64,000 nt of DNA, from NCBI GenBank assembly GCA_020849105.1, contig JADLGW010000028.1:1-64000 (forward strand). Reading direction: 5' to 3'. Position 1 is the first letter of the stretch; each line of letters starts with the position of its first letter. The stretch comes from Phycisphaerales bacterium. GTDB lineage: Bacteria > Planctomycetota > Phycisphaerae > Phycisphaerales > UBA1924. This document shows positions 52,221 to 60,789 of the stretch, piece after piece. A model generated the notes under the pieces. That model did no database searches. It was not told the DNA's origin and worked only from the letters and a program-made list of their open reading frames with translations. A program made the position numbers and the translations under genes.

Positions 52221-52961
52221 ATGCAACCCAAGTTCAGCGTAGCCATTCTCGCCCTCGCTCTGGCGGGAGGGACGGCCGGGGCCCAGGTCGTCAATGGAGA
52301 TTTCGAGACGGGGAGCCTCGATCCGTGGGCGATCGGGTTCACGCCCAACGGGGCGACAAGCGTGCAGACCGTCGAGGTGTTCGACATCGACGGGCCGGGG
52401 CCGCTGGCGGACAGCCAGGCGGCGGTGTTCGGAGTCGGCAACGCCGCGACGCCCAACCAGCCCAACCAGGGCATCGAGATGACGCAGTCCCTGGCGCTGA
52501 CCGGCGGCGTCGCGTACACGATCAAGTTTGATTACGCCGCGACCCGCATCTCCGCCGGGAACAACGCCGACGGCGGGCAGTTCGCCATCATCGTGGACGG
52601 CACGTCGCTCACCAGCGTCGCCACGGGCTCCACCAGTGCCACGAACCCGCACTACGGCAACCTGTCCACGGTGTTCACCCCGCCCTCGTCGGGCAACTAT
52701 GTGGTGGGCGCGCGGATCGGACGCAACTTCCTGCCGCCGGGCGACCTGTTCCAGCACGTCGACAACTTCTCGGTCGACGGCGGCCCGGCCCCCTGCTACC
52801 CGGACTGCAACGGCGATTCCGTGCTGAACCTGTCGGACTTCGGCTGCTTCACGACGAAGTTTGCCCTCGGCGACCCGTACGCCGACTGCAACGGGGACAC
52901 CGTGCTGAACCTGTCCGACTTCGGCTGCTTCACGACGAAGTTCGCGCTGGGATGCCCGTGA
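52221..52961 (+). CDS. Secreted GC-type dockerin protein (paralogue of 48801-49535)
   Basis: 246 residues with the same layout as the gene at 48801: signal peptide, jelly-roll-like domain (QVVNGDFETGSLDPWAIGFT, DIDGPGPLADSQAAVFGVGN, GVAYTIKFDYAATRISAGN) and two dockerin-like loops (CYPDCNGDSVLNLSDFGCF, YADCNGDTVLNLSDFGCF), ending KFALGCP. ATG 52221 is preceded by AAAGGAG. It has its own promoter upstream and a terminator downstream (53051-53075), so it is an independent transcription unit. Confidence 0.9.
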   Translation: MQPKFSVAILALALAGGTAGAQVVNGDFETGSLDPWAIGFTPNGATSVQTVEVFDIDGPGPLADSQAAVFGVGNAATPNQPNQGIEMTQSLALTGGVAYTIKFDYAATRISAGNNADGGQFAIIVDGTSLTSVATGSTSATNPHYGNLSTVFTPPSSGNYVVGARIGRNFLPPGDLFQHVDNFSVDGGPAPCYPDCNGDSVLNLSDFGCFTTKFALGDPYADCNGDTVLNLSDFGCFTTKFALGCP

Positions 52962-53050
52962 TGAGCCCCGCCGTGCCCACGGAAGTCAGGATCCGCTGAG
53001 TCTGGCGGACACCGGATGAGGCTGGGCCGGCAGCGGCGCCCGATTTCCAG

Positions 53051-53075
53051 CCCCGGCCGCGCGGCCGGGGTTTTT
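53051..53075 (+). terminator. Rho-independent terminator
   Basis: A perfect stem CCCCGGCCGC/GCGGCCGGGG with almost no loop, followed by TTTTT. It ends the dockerin unit and separates it from the biosynthetic operon starting at 53105. Confidence 0.8.
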
Positions 53076-53104
53076 CGTGCGCCGGTCCCGCTATTCTCTC
53101 CTCC

Positions 53105-53380
53105 ATGCCCGAAACGCCGACCATCGACCGCGTCAAGGCCGTGATCCGCACCTCGCTCAAACTCCCCGCCGCCGCGGCACTGGACGACGAGATGCCGCTG
53201 GTCGGCGGCGAGTACGACCTGGACTCGCTGGACATCCTGCTCATCATCACGAGCATCGAAAAGGAGTTCGGGATCAAGGTGGAGGACAAGAAGGTCGGGC
53301 GGGCCGCGTTCGCCACCGTCCGCACGCTCACGGAGTTCGTGCGGGCCCAGCAGGAGCCCCCGGGAGTTTCGGCCGCGTGA
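53105..53380 (+). CDS. Acyl carrier protein of the polyene-type pathway
   Basis: 91 residues, acidic and four-helical, with the phosphopantetheine attachment serine in DLDSLDIL (Ser41). It is one of the proteins that would carry the growing chain for the ketosynthases in this operon; a second ACP may lie beyond the window. There is no evident Shine-Dalgarno site before the ATG (the upstream bases are CTCTCCTCC), so initiation may be leaderless or weak. First visible gene of the operon; the next gene overlaps it by 4 nt (GTGA). Confidence 0.9.
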   Translation: MPETPTIDRVKAVIRTSLKLPAAAALDDEMPLVGGEYDLDSLDILLIITSIEKEFGIKVEDKKVGRAAFATVRTLTEFVRAQQEPPGVSAA

Positions 53381-54087
53381 CCCGCCTGGCCGCCATCCTG
53401 TTCCTGGTCGCGCTGGCCGCGGCGGCGCGGGCGCAGGACCTGTCGCCGCTGCCCGCGAACCTGGCGCCGCGCCTGGAGGACATCGACCGGCGCGCCGCGA
53501 CGGTCGCGGACCTGCGGGCCGACTTCGAGCAGACGCGGTACTCGACGCTGGTCCGCGCGCCCATGAAGTCCTCCGGCACCCTGGCCGTCCGCGGCGGCCG
53601 CGTCCGCTGGGACACGCGGAAGCCGCACGCCTCCGTGATGACGATCGGCGACGGGGAAATCCGCATCTACTACCCGGAGGAGCGGGTGCTGGAGGTCTAC
53701 GAGGCTCGCGGCGACCTGCGCGAACTGACCGGGTCGCCGCTCCCCCGCCTCTCCGTCCTGCGCGAGCGATTCACCATCGAACCGGCCGATCCCGCCTCGT
53801 TCGGCGCGGGCACCGACGGGGACCGCTCCGTCGCGCTCGAACTCCTGCCGCGGACGGACGACCTCAGGGAGCACGTCGCTCGCGTGCGCGTGCTGGTGGA
53901 CGCCCAGACCGCGTGCCTGAAGGTCATGGAGATGACGGACCCCGACGGCGAAGTCACCCGCCTGGAGTTCAAGAACATCCGCGTCAACCCGGGCGTGAAG
54001 GACTCCGAACTCGATCTGAGGATTCCGGAGGGCACGCAGACCGTCCACCCGATCCCCCCCGCCGGCGCGGAAGCCCGGCGCAGATGA
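53377..54087 (+). CDS. LolA-like periplasmic carrier protein
   Basis: 236 residues: signal peptide (ILFLVALAAAARA), then a LolA/LolB-type half-barrel (LRADFEQTRYSTLVRAPMKS, SGTLAVRGGRVRWDTRKP, IRIYYPEERVLEVYE, VRVLVDAQTACLKVMEMTDP). LolA-like proteins are regular members of aryl polyene clusters, where they are thought to help move the lipid-like product to the outer membrane. It starts at GTG 53377 in a 4-nt overlap with the ACP gene. Confidence 0.85.
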   Translation: MTRLAAILFLVALAAAARAQDLSPLPANLAPRLEDIDRRAATVADLRADFEQTRYSTLVRAPMKSSGTLAVRGGRVRWDTRKPHASVMTIGDGEIRIYYPEERVLEVYEARGDLRELTGSPLPRLSVLRERFTIEPADPASFGAGTDGDRSVALELLPRTDDLREHVARVRVLVDAQTACLKVMEMTDPDGEVTRLEFKNIRVNPGVKDSELDLRIPEGTQTVHPIPPAGAEARRR

Positions 54088-54977
54088 CAACCCTGCGCCA
54101 CCGGGCGGCCGCGGCGTGGCTGACGCTCCTGTTCTGGTTCGTCGCGCACGCTCCGGGGCTGGCGCGGGCGCTGCGGACGCCGGGGGTGTGGGGGGGCTGG
54201 GCGTTCTCGCCCGCGACCCGGCGCGGGACGCTCGCCAATGCACGCCGCGTCCTGGGGGCGGGCCCGCACGGCCGGGGCGTGCCCCGGCTGGCGCGGGCGA
54301 TGATCGGGAGTTTCTACGACGCCGTGCTGGAGTTCGGCGACAGGGACGGCGGCGCCCCGCGCCTGGAGAGCGTGGTCGGGCAGGAGCACTACGACGCGGC
54401 CCGCGCGCCGGCCCGCGGCACAATCCTGGCCACCGCTCACATGGGGTCGTTCGAGGGCGCCATGGCGCTGGTCGCGCGGCGCGAACGCCGCGTCTACGTC
54501 GTCTTCCGGCGCGACCCCTACCCGGTCTTCGAGCGGCTCCGCGTCCGCCGGCACGAGCGGCTCGGCGTCCTGGAGTGCCCCGTGGACGACGGCCTGCCCG
54601 CCTGGATGCACCTGCGCGACGCCCTGCGCAAGGACGCCGTCGTCCTGCTCCAGGCCGATCGCGTGCTCCCGGGGCAGAAGGGCGTGCCCGCGCCGTTTCT
54701 CGGGGGCTCCCTGCTCATGCCGGAAGGCATCGTGAAACTCGCCCGCCTCACGAGCGCGCCGATCCTGCCGGTCTTCGCCCCTCGCGTCGCGGGCGGCGTC
54801 AGGATCGTCGTGGACGAGCCGATCCATGTGGACCCGGAGCCGCCGCCGCGCGGTACCATCGACCCGGCGCAGCGCCTCCTCGCCGCCGCGGTCGAGCGGG
54901 CGGTCCTGGCGTATCCGGACCAGTGGCTGTGCCTGCACCCCGCACTCCTGGAGGACCAGTGGTGCCCGGCATCGTGA
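54084..54977 (+). CDS. LpxL/HtrB-family acyltransferase
   Basis: 297 residues. One N-terminal hydrophobic segment (AWLTLLFWFVAHAPGLA) and the acyltransferase core: catalytic H-x4-E in TAHMGSFEGAM (near 115), VVFRRDPYP, DAVVLLQADRVLPGQ and the PVFAPRV strand. The family transfers acyl chains from ACP to lipid A-like or lysolipid acceptors. In aryl polyene clusters a member of this family is proposed to attach the polyene to a membrane lipid. It overlaps the preceding gene by 4 nt and the next by 16 nt. Confidence 0.87.
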   Translation: MTTLRHRAAAAWLTLLFWFVAHAPGLARALRTPGVWGGWAFSPATRRGTLANARRVLGAGPHGRGVPRLARAMIGSFYDAVLEFGDRDGGAPRLESVVGQEHYDAARAPARGTILATAHMGSFEGAMALVARRERRVYVVFRRDPYPVFERLRVRRHERLGVLECPVDDGLPAWMHLRDALRKDAVVLLQADRVLPGQKGVPAPFLGGSLLMPEGIVKLARLTSAPILPVFAPRVAGGVRIVVDEPIHVDPEPPPRGTIDPAQRLLAAAVERAVLAYPDQWLCLHPALLEDQWCPAS

Positions 54978-57139
54978 TCACGGGGACCGGCCTGGCGGTC
55001 AATCTCGGGCTCTCCCCGGCGTCCGTGTGGGACGCGATGGCATCGGGAACATCGGCATTGGGGCCGATGGCAGCGCTGGAGCAGCGACCGGAGCGGGACA
55101 AGGGGGGCGGGCAGGCGGCCGAGTTGCCCGCGGAGTTCCATCCCCACCTGGACCGGGCCGCGCGCTATATGCGGTATGTGGTCGAGCGGGCCCTGGAACG
55201 GGCCCGGAGCGTCAGCGGGCGGATTCCGTGCGGAACCGAGCCCGGTCGCGCCCGCGCCCGGCCCGTTCGCACCGCCGTTGTCATGGGCACGACGCTGCAC
55301 GGCATGCGCGCCGCGGGGGCGGCGCTGCGAACCGGCGACCTGTCGCGCCTGCGCGGGTTCCTGGCCGGGTCCGTGCTGGAGCAGGCCCTGGGCGGCCTCG
55401 GCATCACGGGTCCGATGCTGACGACGTGCTCCGCGTGTTCCTCCGGGCTGGGGAGCATCGCGCTGGGCGCCACGCTCCTGGCGGGGGGCGCGGCGGACGC
55501 CGTGATCGCCGGGGGCTACGACAGCGTCAGCGAGTATTCCTACGCCGGCTTCGACAGCCTGGGTCTTGTCGCCGCGGGGTTGCCCCGCCCGTTCGTCGCG
55601 GATCGGGACGGGATGAAGGTGTCGGAGGGGTACGCGGCGGTCATCCTGGAGCGGGCCCGGGACGCGTCGGCACGCGGCGCGGACGTGCTGGCTGCGCTCG
55701 CGGGTTTCGGCGAAACCTCGGACTCGTTCCACCTGACACAGCCGCAGCCGGAGGGCCGGGGTGCGGCCCGCGCGATCCGGGCTGCGCTCCGGGACGCGGG
55801 GATGGAACATGCTGAGATCGACCTGATTGTCGCGCACGCCACGGCCACGCCGAACAACGACGCGGCCGAATACGCGGCCCTCGCCGCCGTGTTCAGCGAT
55901 GGCCTGCCGAAGGTCCCGGTCGCGGCGCTCAAGAGCCATCTGGGCCACACCCTGGGCGGGGCCGGCGCCGTGGAACTGGTGCTGGCCGTCGAGGCGATGC
56001 GCCGCCAACTCGCGCCGCCGACGGCCGGTCACCACCAGCCGCAGTTCGGCGGCCTTCGGCTTGTCCGCGCCGCGCCCTTGCCGCACAGGATTCGCCGGAC
56101 CATCAACCTTTCTCTAGGCTTTGGCGGGGCCAACACATGCATTGTCCTGGCCCCGCCGCGGGCCAGCGCCCGGCATCGCCCCGCGGAGGGAGTCGCGATC
56201 ACGGGAGTGGGCCTGGTGCTGCCGGGCGCGGCCACGCCTGAAGAACTGGTCCATCTTGTGAGCCGCGGCCGGCGGGTCGAGTCCGATACAGGCCCGATCC
56301 CGGAGGCCGCGTATCAGCACCCGCTCGGCGCCCGCCGCACGCGCCGCATGAGCGACTACGCCAAACTGACCCTCGCCGCCGCAACCGCCGCGTGCGCCGA
56401 TGCGGGCCTGGGCCCCGGCTCCCCCGAGCTCGCAGAGTCATCGGCGGTGCTCGGCACGACGCAGGGCTCGACCAACTTCTGCGAGGCGTACTACGGGCAG
56501 ATCGTCCGCGAGGGCCCCGCCGCCGCGAATCCGGCCCTCTTCGCCGAGGGTGTCCCCAACGCCGCCGCCGCGCACCTGAGCATGGCCCTGGGGCTCCAGG
56601 GCGGGTGCCAGACGCTCATCGGGTCTCGCCGCGCCGGGCTCGACGCCCTGGCCCTCGCGGCGCTCCGCATCCGGGAGGGGCGCTGGACGCGGGCCGTCGT
56701 CAGCGCCGCCGAGGAATACTCCGAACTCGTCGCGCGGGCGTATGAGGCGTGCGGGCTCGGACGCGTGCCCATGGGCGCCGGGGCCGTCGCCATCATCCTG
56801 GAGCGTGCCCCCTCCGCCGCGGCCCGTGGCAGGCCGCCGATCGCGATGATCGGGCCGCCCACCTGGACCGGGCCAGGCGGCGCCCTCGATGGACCCGGCC
56901 CGATCGCCGCGTCGCTCGGGCCCATGGCCGCAGATCGGGCGGCGTCGGCCGCGCTCACCGGGCGACGGGTGCTCAATGTCGCCGGTGCCCTGCCCGAGAT
57001 GTTCAGCGCCGGGCCCCTGGCGGCGCTCGCCTACGCCCTGGCCGCCGGCGAGCCGGCCTTCGAGGTGCTCTCCGTTGGTACGCTGGGCAGTTGCACAAGA
57101 CTCGGAATCGCGGCCCATTGCGAGCCCGGTTTCCTGTAG
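54962..57139 (+). CDS. Double-ketosynthase fusion: active KS plus degenerate (chain-length-factor-like) KS
   Basis: 725 residues. Domain 1 (about 1-400) is a KAS II-type ketosynthase with the catalytic triad visible: Cys159 in CSACSSGLG, His292 in VAHATATPNND and His329 in KSHLGHTLGGAGA. Domain 2 (about 411-725) restarts with GVAITGVGLVLPGAATPEEL and keeps the fold (GTTQGSTNFCEAYY, ALALAALRIREG), but the Cys position reads SRRAGLDAL and the His motifs are absent. This is the KS-alpha/chain-length-factor arrangement, normally two proteins, here in one chain. GTG 54962 follows GGAGG by 7 nt. It would build the polyene chain on the ACP. Confidence 0.9.
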   Translation: MPGIVITGTGLAVNLGLSPASVWDAMASGTSALGPMAALEQRPERDKGGGQAAELPAEFHPHLDRAARYMRYVVERALERARSVSGRIPCGTEPGRARARPVRTAVVMGTTLHGMRAAGAALRTGDLSRLRGFLAGSVLEQALGGLGITGPMLTTCSACSSGLGSIALGATLLAGGAADAVIAGGYDSVSEYSYAGFDSLGLVAAGLPRPFVADRDGMKVSEGYAAVILERARDASARGADVLAALAGFGETSDSFHLTQPQPEGRGAARAIRAALRDAGMEHAEIDLIVAHATATPNNDAAEYAALAAVFSDGLPKVPVAALKSHLGHTLGGAGAVELVLAVEAMRRQLAPPTAGHHQPQFGGLRLVRAAPLPHRIRRTINLSLGFGGANTCIVLAPPRASARHRPAEGVAITGVGLVLPGAATPEELVHLVSRGRRVESDTGPIPEAAYQHPLGARRTRRMSDYAKLTLAAATAACADAGLGPGSPELAESSAVLGTTQGSTNFCEAYYGQIVREGPAAANPALFAEGVPNAAAAHLSMALGLQGGCQTLIGSRRAGLDALALAALRIREGRWTRAVVSAAEEYSELVARAYEACGLGRVPMGAGAVAIILERAPSAAARGRPPIAMIGPPTWTGPGGALDGPGPIAASLGPMAADRAASAALTGRRVLNVAGALPEMFSAGPLAALAYALAAGEPAFEVLSVGTLGSCTRLGIAAHCEPGFL

Positions 57140-57173
57140 ACTTTGGTTCGTGGGTTTCCGGGGCGGGGTCCGC

Positions 57174-58073
57174 ATGTATCCATCCGTGCTCAAGCCGTCG
57201 GTGTTCCGCTGCCCGAGCGCCGCCGGCACGATACCCCTGCCAGGTTGGGTGCAGGCTCTCGTCCCCGCCGCCGGCTCCACCGACTCGGGCCCCGCGGTCA
57301 CCGAGGCGCCCGGACTGGCCCTTGTGTCGGCCATGATCCAGGGGGCCCGTGCGATGGCCCCTGATCGCCTGCGAACCGCGGTCGCCGAGATGTACGGCGA
57401 CGCCGGCGATGCGCTGCGGGCGACGGGGGCTCCCCACCTGGTCCGCATCTGGAACTTCATCCCCGGCATCCACGACCCGCTGGGCCCCGGGATGACCCGG
57501 TACTTCGTCTTCAACCAGGGCCGGTTCGATGCCTTCACGCGGTCGCTGGGCGGTGCGGCCGCCTTCGACGGCTCGCTCCCGACCGCCACGGGCATCGGGC
57601 ACGACGGTGAAGACCTGACGCTGCACTTCCTGGGCGTCCCGCGCCCGGGGCGGTCGCTGGAGAATCCGCGCCAGTGCCCCGCGTACCGGTATTCGCACCG
57701 TCACGGCCCGCGCCCGCCGTGCTTCGCCCGCGCCACGCGCGTGCGCCTCCCCGCGGGTGCATCGCTCCTGGTCGGGGGGACGGCCTCGGTCAGGGGCGAG
57801 GAGTCGGTGTACCCGGGGTCGCTCCAACTGCAACTGAAGGAGACCTTCGAGAACCTCGGCGCGCTGCTCTCCGCGGCCGGCGCCCCGGACCTTGGCGCGC
57901 TGACCCATGCCCGCGTCTACTACCTGCGTCCGGAGGACCGCGCCGCGCTCAACCATGTGGCCGACGCCTTCCACCCCGCGTGCGACCTGGAGTTTGTCCG
58001 GGCCGACATCTGCCGGCGCGAGCTCCTGGTGGAGATCGAGGGGATCGCGCGGCTCCCGGAGGAACCCGCATGA
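57174..58073 (+). CDS. Chorismatase (XanB2/FkbO-type), hydroxybenzoate-forming
   Basis: 299 residues with the signatures of the chorismatase/pteridine-dependent deoxygenase-like family: LVRIWNFIPGIHD, FVFNQGRFDAF, LTLHFLGVPRPGRSLENPRQ, HGPRPPCFARATRVRL, GTASVRGEESVYPG and LQLKETFENLGALL; the C-terminal half is YjgF/RutC-like. XanB2 splits chorismate to 3- and 4-hydroxybenzoate, the former being the starter for xanthomonadin; FkbO gives a dihydroxy acid. Product type cannot be settled by eye. It starts at ATG 57174 (an in-frame GTG at 57150 is possible), 34 nt after the ketosynthase stop. It would supply the aryl starter unit. Confidence 0.87.
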   Translation: MYPSVLKPSVFRCPSAAGTIPLPGWVQALVPAAGSTDSGPAVTEAPGLALVSAMIQGARAMAPDRLRTAVAEMYGDAGDALRATGAPHLVRIWNFIPGIHDPLGPGMTRYFVFNQGRFDAFTRSLGGAAAFDGSLPTATGIGHDGEDLTLHFLGVPRPGRSLENPRQCPAYRYSHRHGPRPPCFARATRVRLPAGASLLVGGTASVRGEESVYPGSLQLQLKETFENLGALLSAAGAPDLGALTHARVYYLRPEDRAALNHVADAFHPACDLEFVRADICRRELLVEIEGIARLPEEPA

Positions 58074-59359
58074 TCGCGGACACGACGTACGACGCGGCGG
58101 TCATCGGCGGCGGGCCCGCCGGGGCGACGGCGGCCCTGTGCTGCGCCCGCGGCGGGCTGTCCGTGATCGTGCTCGAAAAGGACACCCACCCCCGCTTCCA
58201 TATCGGGGAGTCGTTCCTGCCGCGGCACTACGCGCTGCTCCGCGAACTCGGGCTGCTCGACCGCTTCCACACGCTCCCGCAGGTCCCGAAGTTCGGCGCG
58301 TCGTTCGTGATGGGCAACGGCGAGAAGGCCCGAGACTTCTGGTTCAAGCCGGGGCCGCACGGCGAGGAATCTCACGCCGCAAGCCTGGAGCGCGCCCCGT
58401 TCGACCAGATGGTCGTGAGCGCGGCACGCGAGGCCGGCGCGGTGGTCCACGAGAGCACCGGCGTCAGGTCGATCGACCGGCTCGGCGACGGCGACGTGGC
58501 GCTGACCACGACCGCCGGCCCCGTGCGCGCCCGCGTCCTGCTGGACGCCAGCGGCCAGGGCGCTGTCGCCGGGCGCCACCTGGGCACGCGCCGGCAACTC
58601 CCGGACCTCCGGCGCGTCGCCTATTACTCGCACTTCACGGGCGTCGAGCGCCGCGAGGGCAGACTCGGCGGCTCCCCGATCATCGTGATGTGCCAGGAGG
58701 GCTGGTTCTGGGTCATCCCGCTCGATGAACAACGCACCAGCGTGGGCATGGTCATCGGGATGGACATCATCAAGGCCGCGGGGATCGCCCCCGACCGGGC
58801 CCTGGCCTGGGGCATCGAGCGCACGCCCTACCTGCGCCGGATCATGGCCGGGGCCCGCGCCACCGACGAAAGGAACCACGTCACCGCCGACTTCTCCCAC
58901 CGGTGCGAACCCTTCGCCGGACCGGGGTACTTCCTCGTGGGAGACGCCGCGACGTTTGTCGATCCCATCTTCTCGACCGGCGTCTGCATGGGCATGATGT
59001 CCGGCCGCGCCGCGGCCACGGCCGCCGCCGCCCTGCTGCGCGAGCCCCGCCGCGCCGAGCGGCTCCGCCGCGACTACGCCCGGTTCGTCGACGGGTCGTC
59101 GTCGGTCTTCTTCGGAATGGTCCGGCGGTATTACCGCCACGGCTTCCGCGAGATGTTCCTGAACGGCACGGGCCCGTGCGGGGTGCACGATGCGGTCATC
59201 GCCGTGCTGGCCGGGCATGTGTTCCCGAGGCCGGTCTTTGCCCTCCGCTGGCGCCTGCGGCTCTTCAAGACACTCCTGGACATCCACGAACGCATCAGGC
59301 CCCTGGTGCCGAAGCAGCCGAACTTCTCGCTCCTGACGGCGGGACCGGCGGCCGCATGA
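58070..59359 (+). CDS. FAD-dependent halogenase-like / monooxygenase family protein
   Basis: 429 residues. Motifs in order: FAD-binding GGGPAGATAALCCARGG, EKDTHPRFHIGESFLPRHYA, KFGASFVMGNG with a Lys at the place of the halogenase active-site Lys, LLDASGQGA, the GWFWVIPL signature (WxWxIP of flavin-dependent halogenases) and GPGYFLVGDAATFVDPIFST. This resembles carrier-bound pyrrole/phenol halogenases and related tailoring monooxygenases more than tryptophan halogenases. In a xanthomonadin-like pathway it would halogenate, or hydroxylate, the aryl end. It overlaps its neighbours by 4 nt. Halogenase against hydroxylase is unresolved. Confidence 0.82.
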   Translation: MIADTTYDAAVIGGGPAGATAALCCARGGLSVIVLEKDTHPRFHIGESFLPRHYALLRELGLLDRFHTLPQVPKFGASFVMGNGEKARDFWFKPGPHGEESHAASLERAPFDQMVVSAAREAGAVVHESTGVRSIDRLGDGDVALTTTAGPVRARVLLDASGQGAVAGRHLGTRRQLPDLRRVAYYSHFTGVERREGRLGGSPIIVMCQEGWFWVIPLDEQRTSVGMVIGMDIIKAAGIAPDRALAWGIERTPYLRRIMAGARATDERNHVTADFSHRCEPFAGPGYFLVGDAATFVDPIFSTGVCMGMMSGRAAATAAAALLREPRRAERLRRDYARFVDGSSSVFFGMVRRYYRHGFREMFLNGTGPCGVHDAVIAVLAGHVFPRPVFALRWRLRLFKTLLDIHERIRPLVPKQPNFSLLTAGPAAA

Positions 59360-60789
59360 TCGCGGGCGCCGGCGCCGCTTCCGAGATCCTCAGCGCCCTC
59401 GCGCGGCACGCGACCGACGCCCCCGATGCCCCCGCGATCTGTGCCGTGGAGCCCGACGGCGCCCCGCGCACCGTCGCGTCGTGGAATGAACTGGCGCACC
59501 GGGCGGGCAGACTCGCCGCGGCCCTCTCGGCCCAGGTTCCTCCGGGCGCGGTCGTGCTGCTCCACGGGGGTCGGGCCGCGGACGCCGTCGGGTGGTACCT
59601 CGCCGCGATCGCCGCCGGTGTATCGATCCTCCCCGTGCACCGCGCGGCCGCACCCGCGGAGGTCGAATCGATCGCCCGGCGCTCGCGTGCCATCGCGCGC
59701 GTGCCGGCCGGCCCGGCGGTCCGCGGTGTGCCCGTCATCGATCTCGATCGGGCCGGGGCCCACGGTGCCGGAGCGTCCGGCGCTGTGGTCCTGGTCTCTT
59801 CCGGCACCACGGGCGCCTCGAAACTCGCCCGCCGCCTCTCGCCCGCGCTCGACGCCGACGCGCACAGCGTCGCGCACGCCGCACGCCTCGGGCCGGGCGA
59901 CCGCGTCCTCCTCGCTGTGCCCGCGTGCCACTCCTACGGCCTGGACATGATCGTCGCCGCGGTGCTCGCCGGCGCGGCCATCGACATCCTCGATCCATTC
60001 GACCCCCAGGCCGCGGCCGCGCACCTGGCCGCGCACGGCACAGTCTTCCCGGGCGTGCCGGTGATGTTCGAGTCGCTCTCGCGGCACGGGCCGACGCGCC
60101 GGGGCCCGCTGCGGCTCGCCTTCTCCGCCGGCGCCCCGCTCCCGGACCGCCTGCTCTGTGAGTTCACGCAGCGCTGGGGGATCGGCCTGGGCCAGTTGTA
60201 CGGGGCGTCGGAACTCGGCTCCGTCACCCTCTGCGACCCGAACTCACTCGACTACGCCCGCGGCTCCGTGGGGCTGCCGATGCGGGACGTCAGCATCCGG
60301 GTGCTGGACCCGGCCGATCCCGCCCGCGCCCTGCCCACCGGGGCAACAGGCCAGATCGCGGTCCGTGCCCCGTCCATGTTCTCCGGATACCTCGATGGCG
60401 ACTCCCCGCTGGCCGACGGACACTTCCTGACCGGCGACCTTGGCCACCTCGACTCCCGCGGCCGCCTGTTCGTCACCGGCCGACTCAAACTCCTCATCGA
60501 TGTCGGCGGCCTGAAGGTGAACCCGCAGGAGGTCGAGGCCGCGCTGGCCGACCATCCCGGCGTGGCGGAGTGCGTTGTGGTCCCGCTCGCCGTCAGCGAC
60601 ACCGTCACCCGCCTGCGGGCCGTCTATGTCCCGCGCCATGCCGACGCCGCGCCGCCCGATTCCAGCCTCCGTGAGTTCCTGCGCACCCGGCTGGCGCCGC
60701 ACCAGATTCCGCGCCTGATTGAACCCGTCGCCTCGCTGCCCAGGTCCCCCACGGGCAAAGTGCTCCGCACCAAGGTGGCGGGATGCTGA
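59356..60789 (+). CDS. Acyl/aryl-AMP ligase (ANL superfamily)
   Basis: 477 residues. Adenylate-forming core: P-loop VLVSSGTTGASKLARR near 143, the helix ACHSYGLDMIVAAVLAGA, GQLYGASELGSVTLCDP, TGDLGHLDSRGRLFVTGR and the catalytic-lysine end SPTGKVLRTK. It is shorter than typical acyl-CoA synthetases and matches the aryl-carboxylate ligases of polyene clusters that activate hydroxybenzoate and load it on the ACP. It overlaps the halogenase-like gene by 4 nt and the lipoprotein gene by 7 nt. Confidence 0.88.
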   Translation: MIAGAGAASEILSALARHATDAPDAPAICAVEPDGAPRTVASWNELAHRAGRLAAALSAQVPPGAVVLLHGGRAADAVGWYLAAIAAGVSILPVHRAAAPAEVESIARRSRAIARVPAGPAVRGVPVIDLDRAGAHGAGASGAVVLVSSGTTGASKLARRLSPALDADAHSVAHAARLGPGDRVLLAVPACHSYGLDMIVAAVLAGAAIDILDPFDPQAAAAHLAAHGTVFPGVPVMFESLSRHGPTRRGPLRLAFSAGAPLPDRLLCEFTQRWGIGLGQLYGASELGSVTLCDPNSLDYARGSVGLPMRDVSIRVLDPADPARALPTGATGQIAVRAPSMFSGYLDGDSPLADGHFLTGDLGHLDSRGRLFVTGRLKLLIDVGGLKVNPQEVEAALADHPGVAECVVVPLAVSDTVTRLRAVYVPRHADAAPPDSSLREFLRTRLAPHQIPRLIEPVASLPRSPTGKVLRTKVAGC

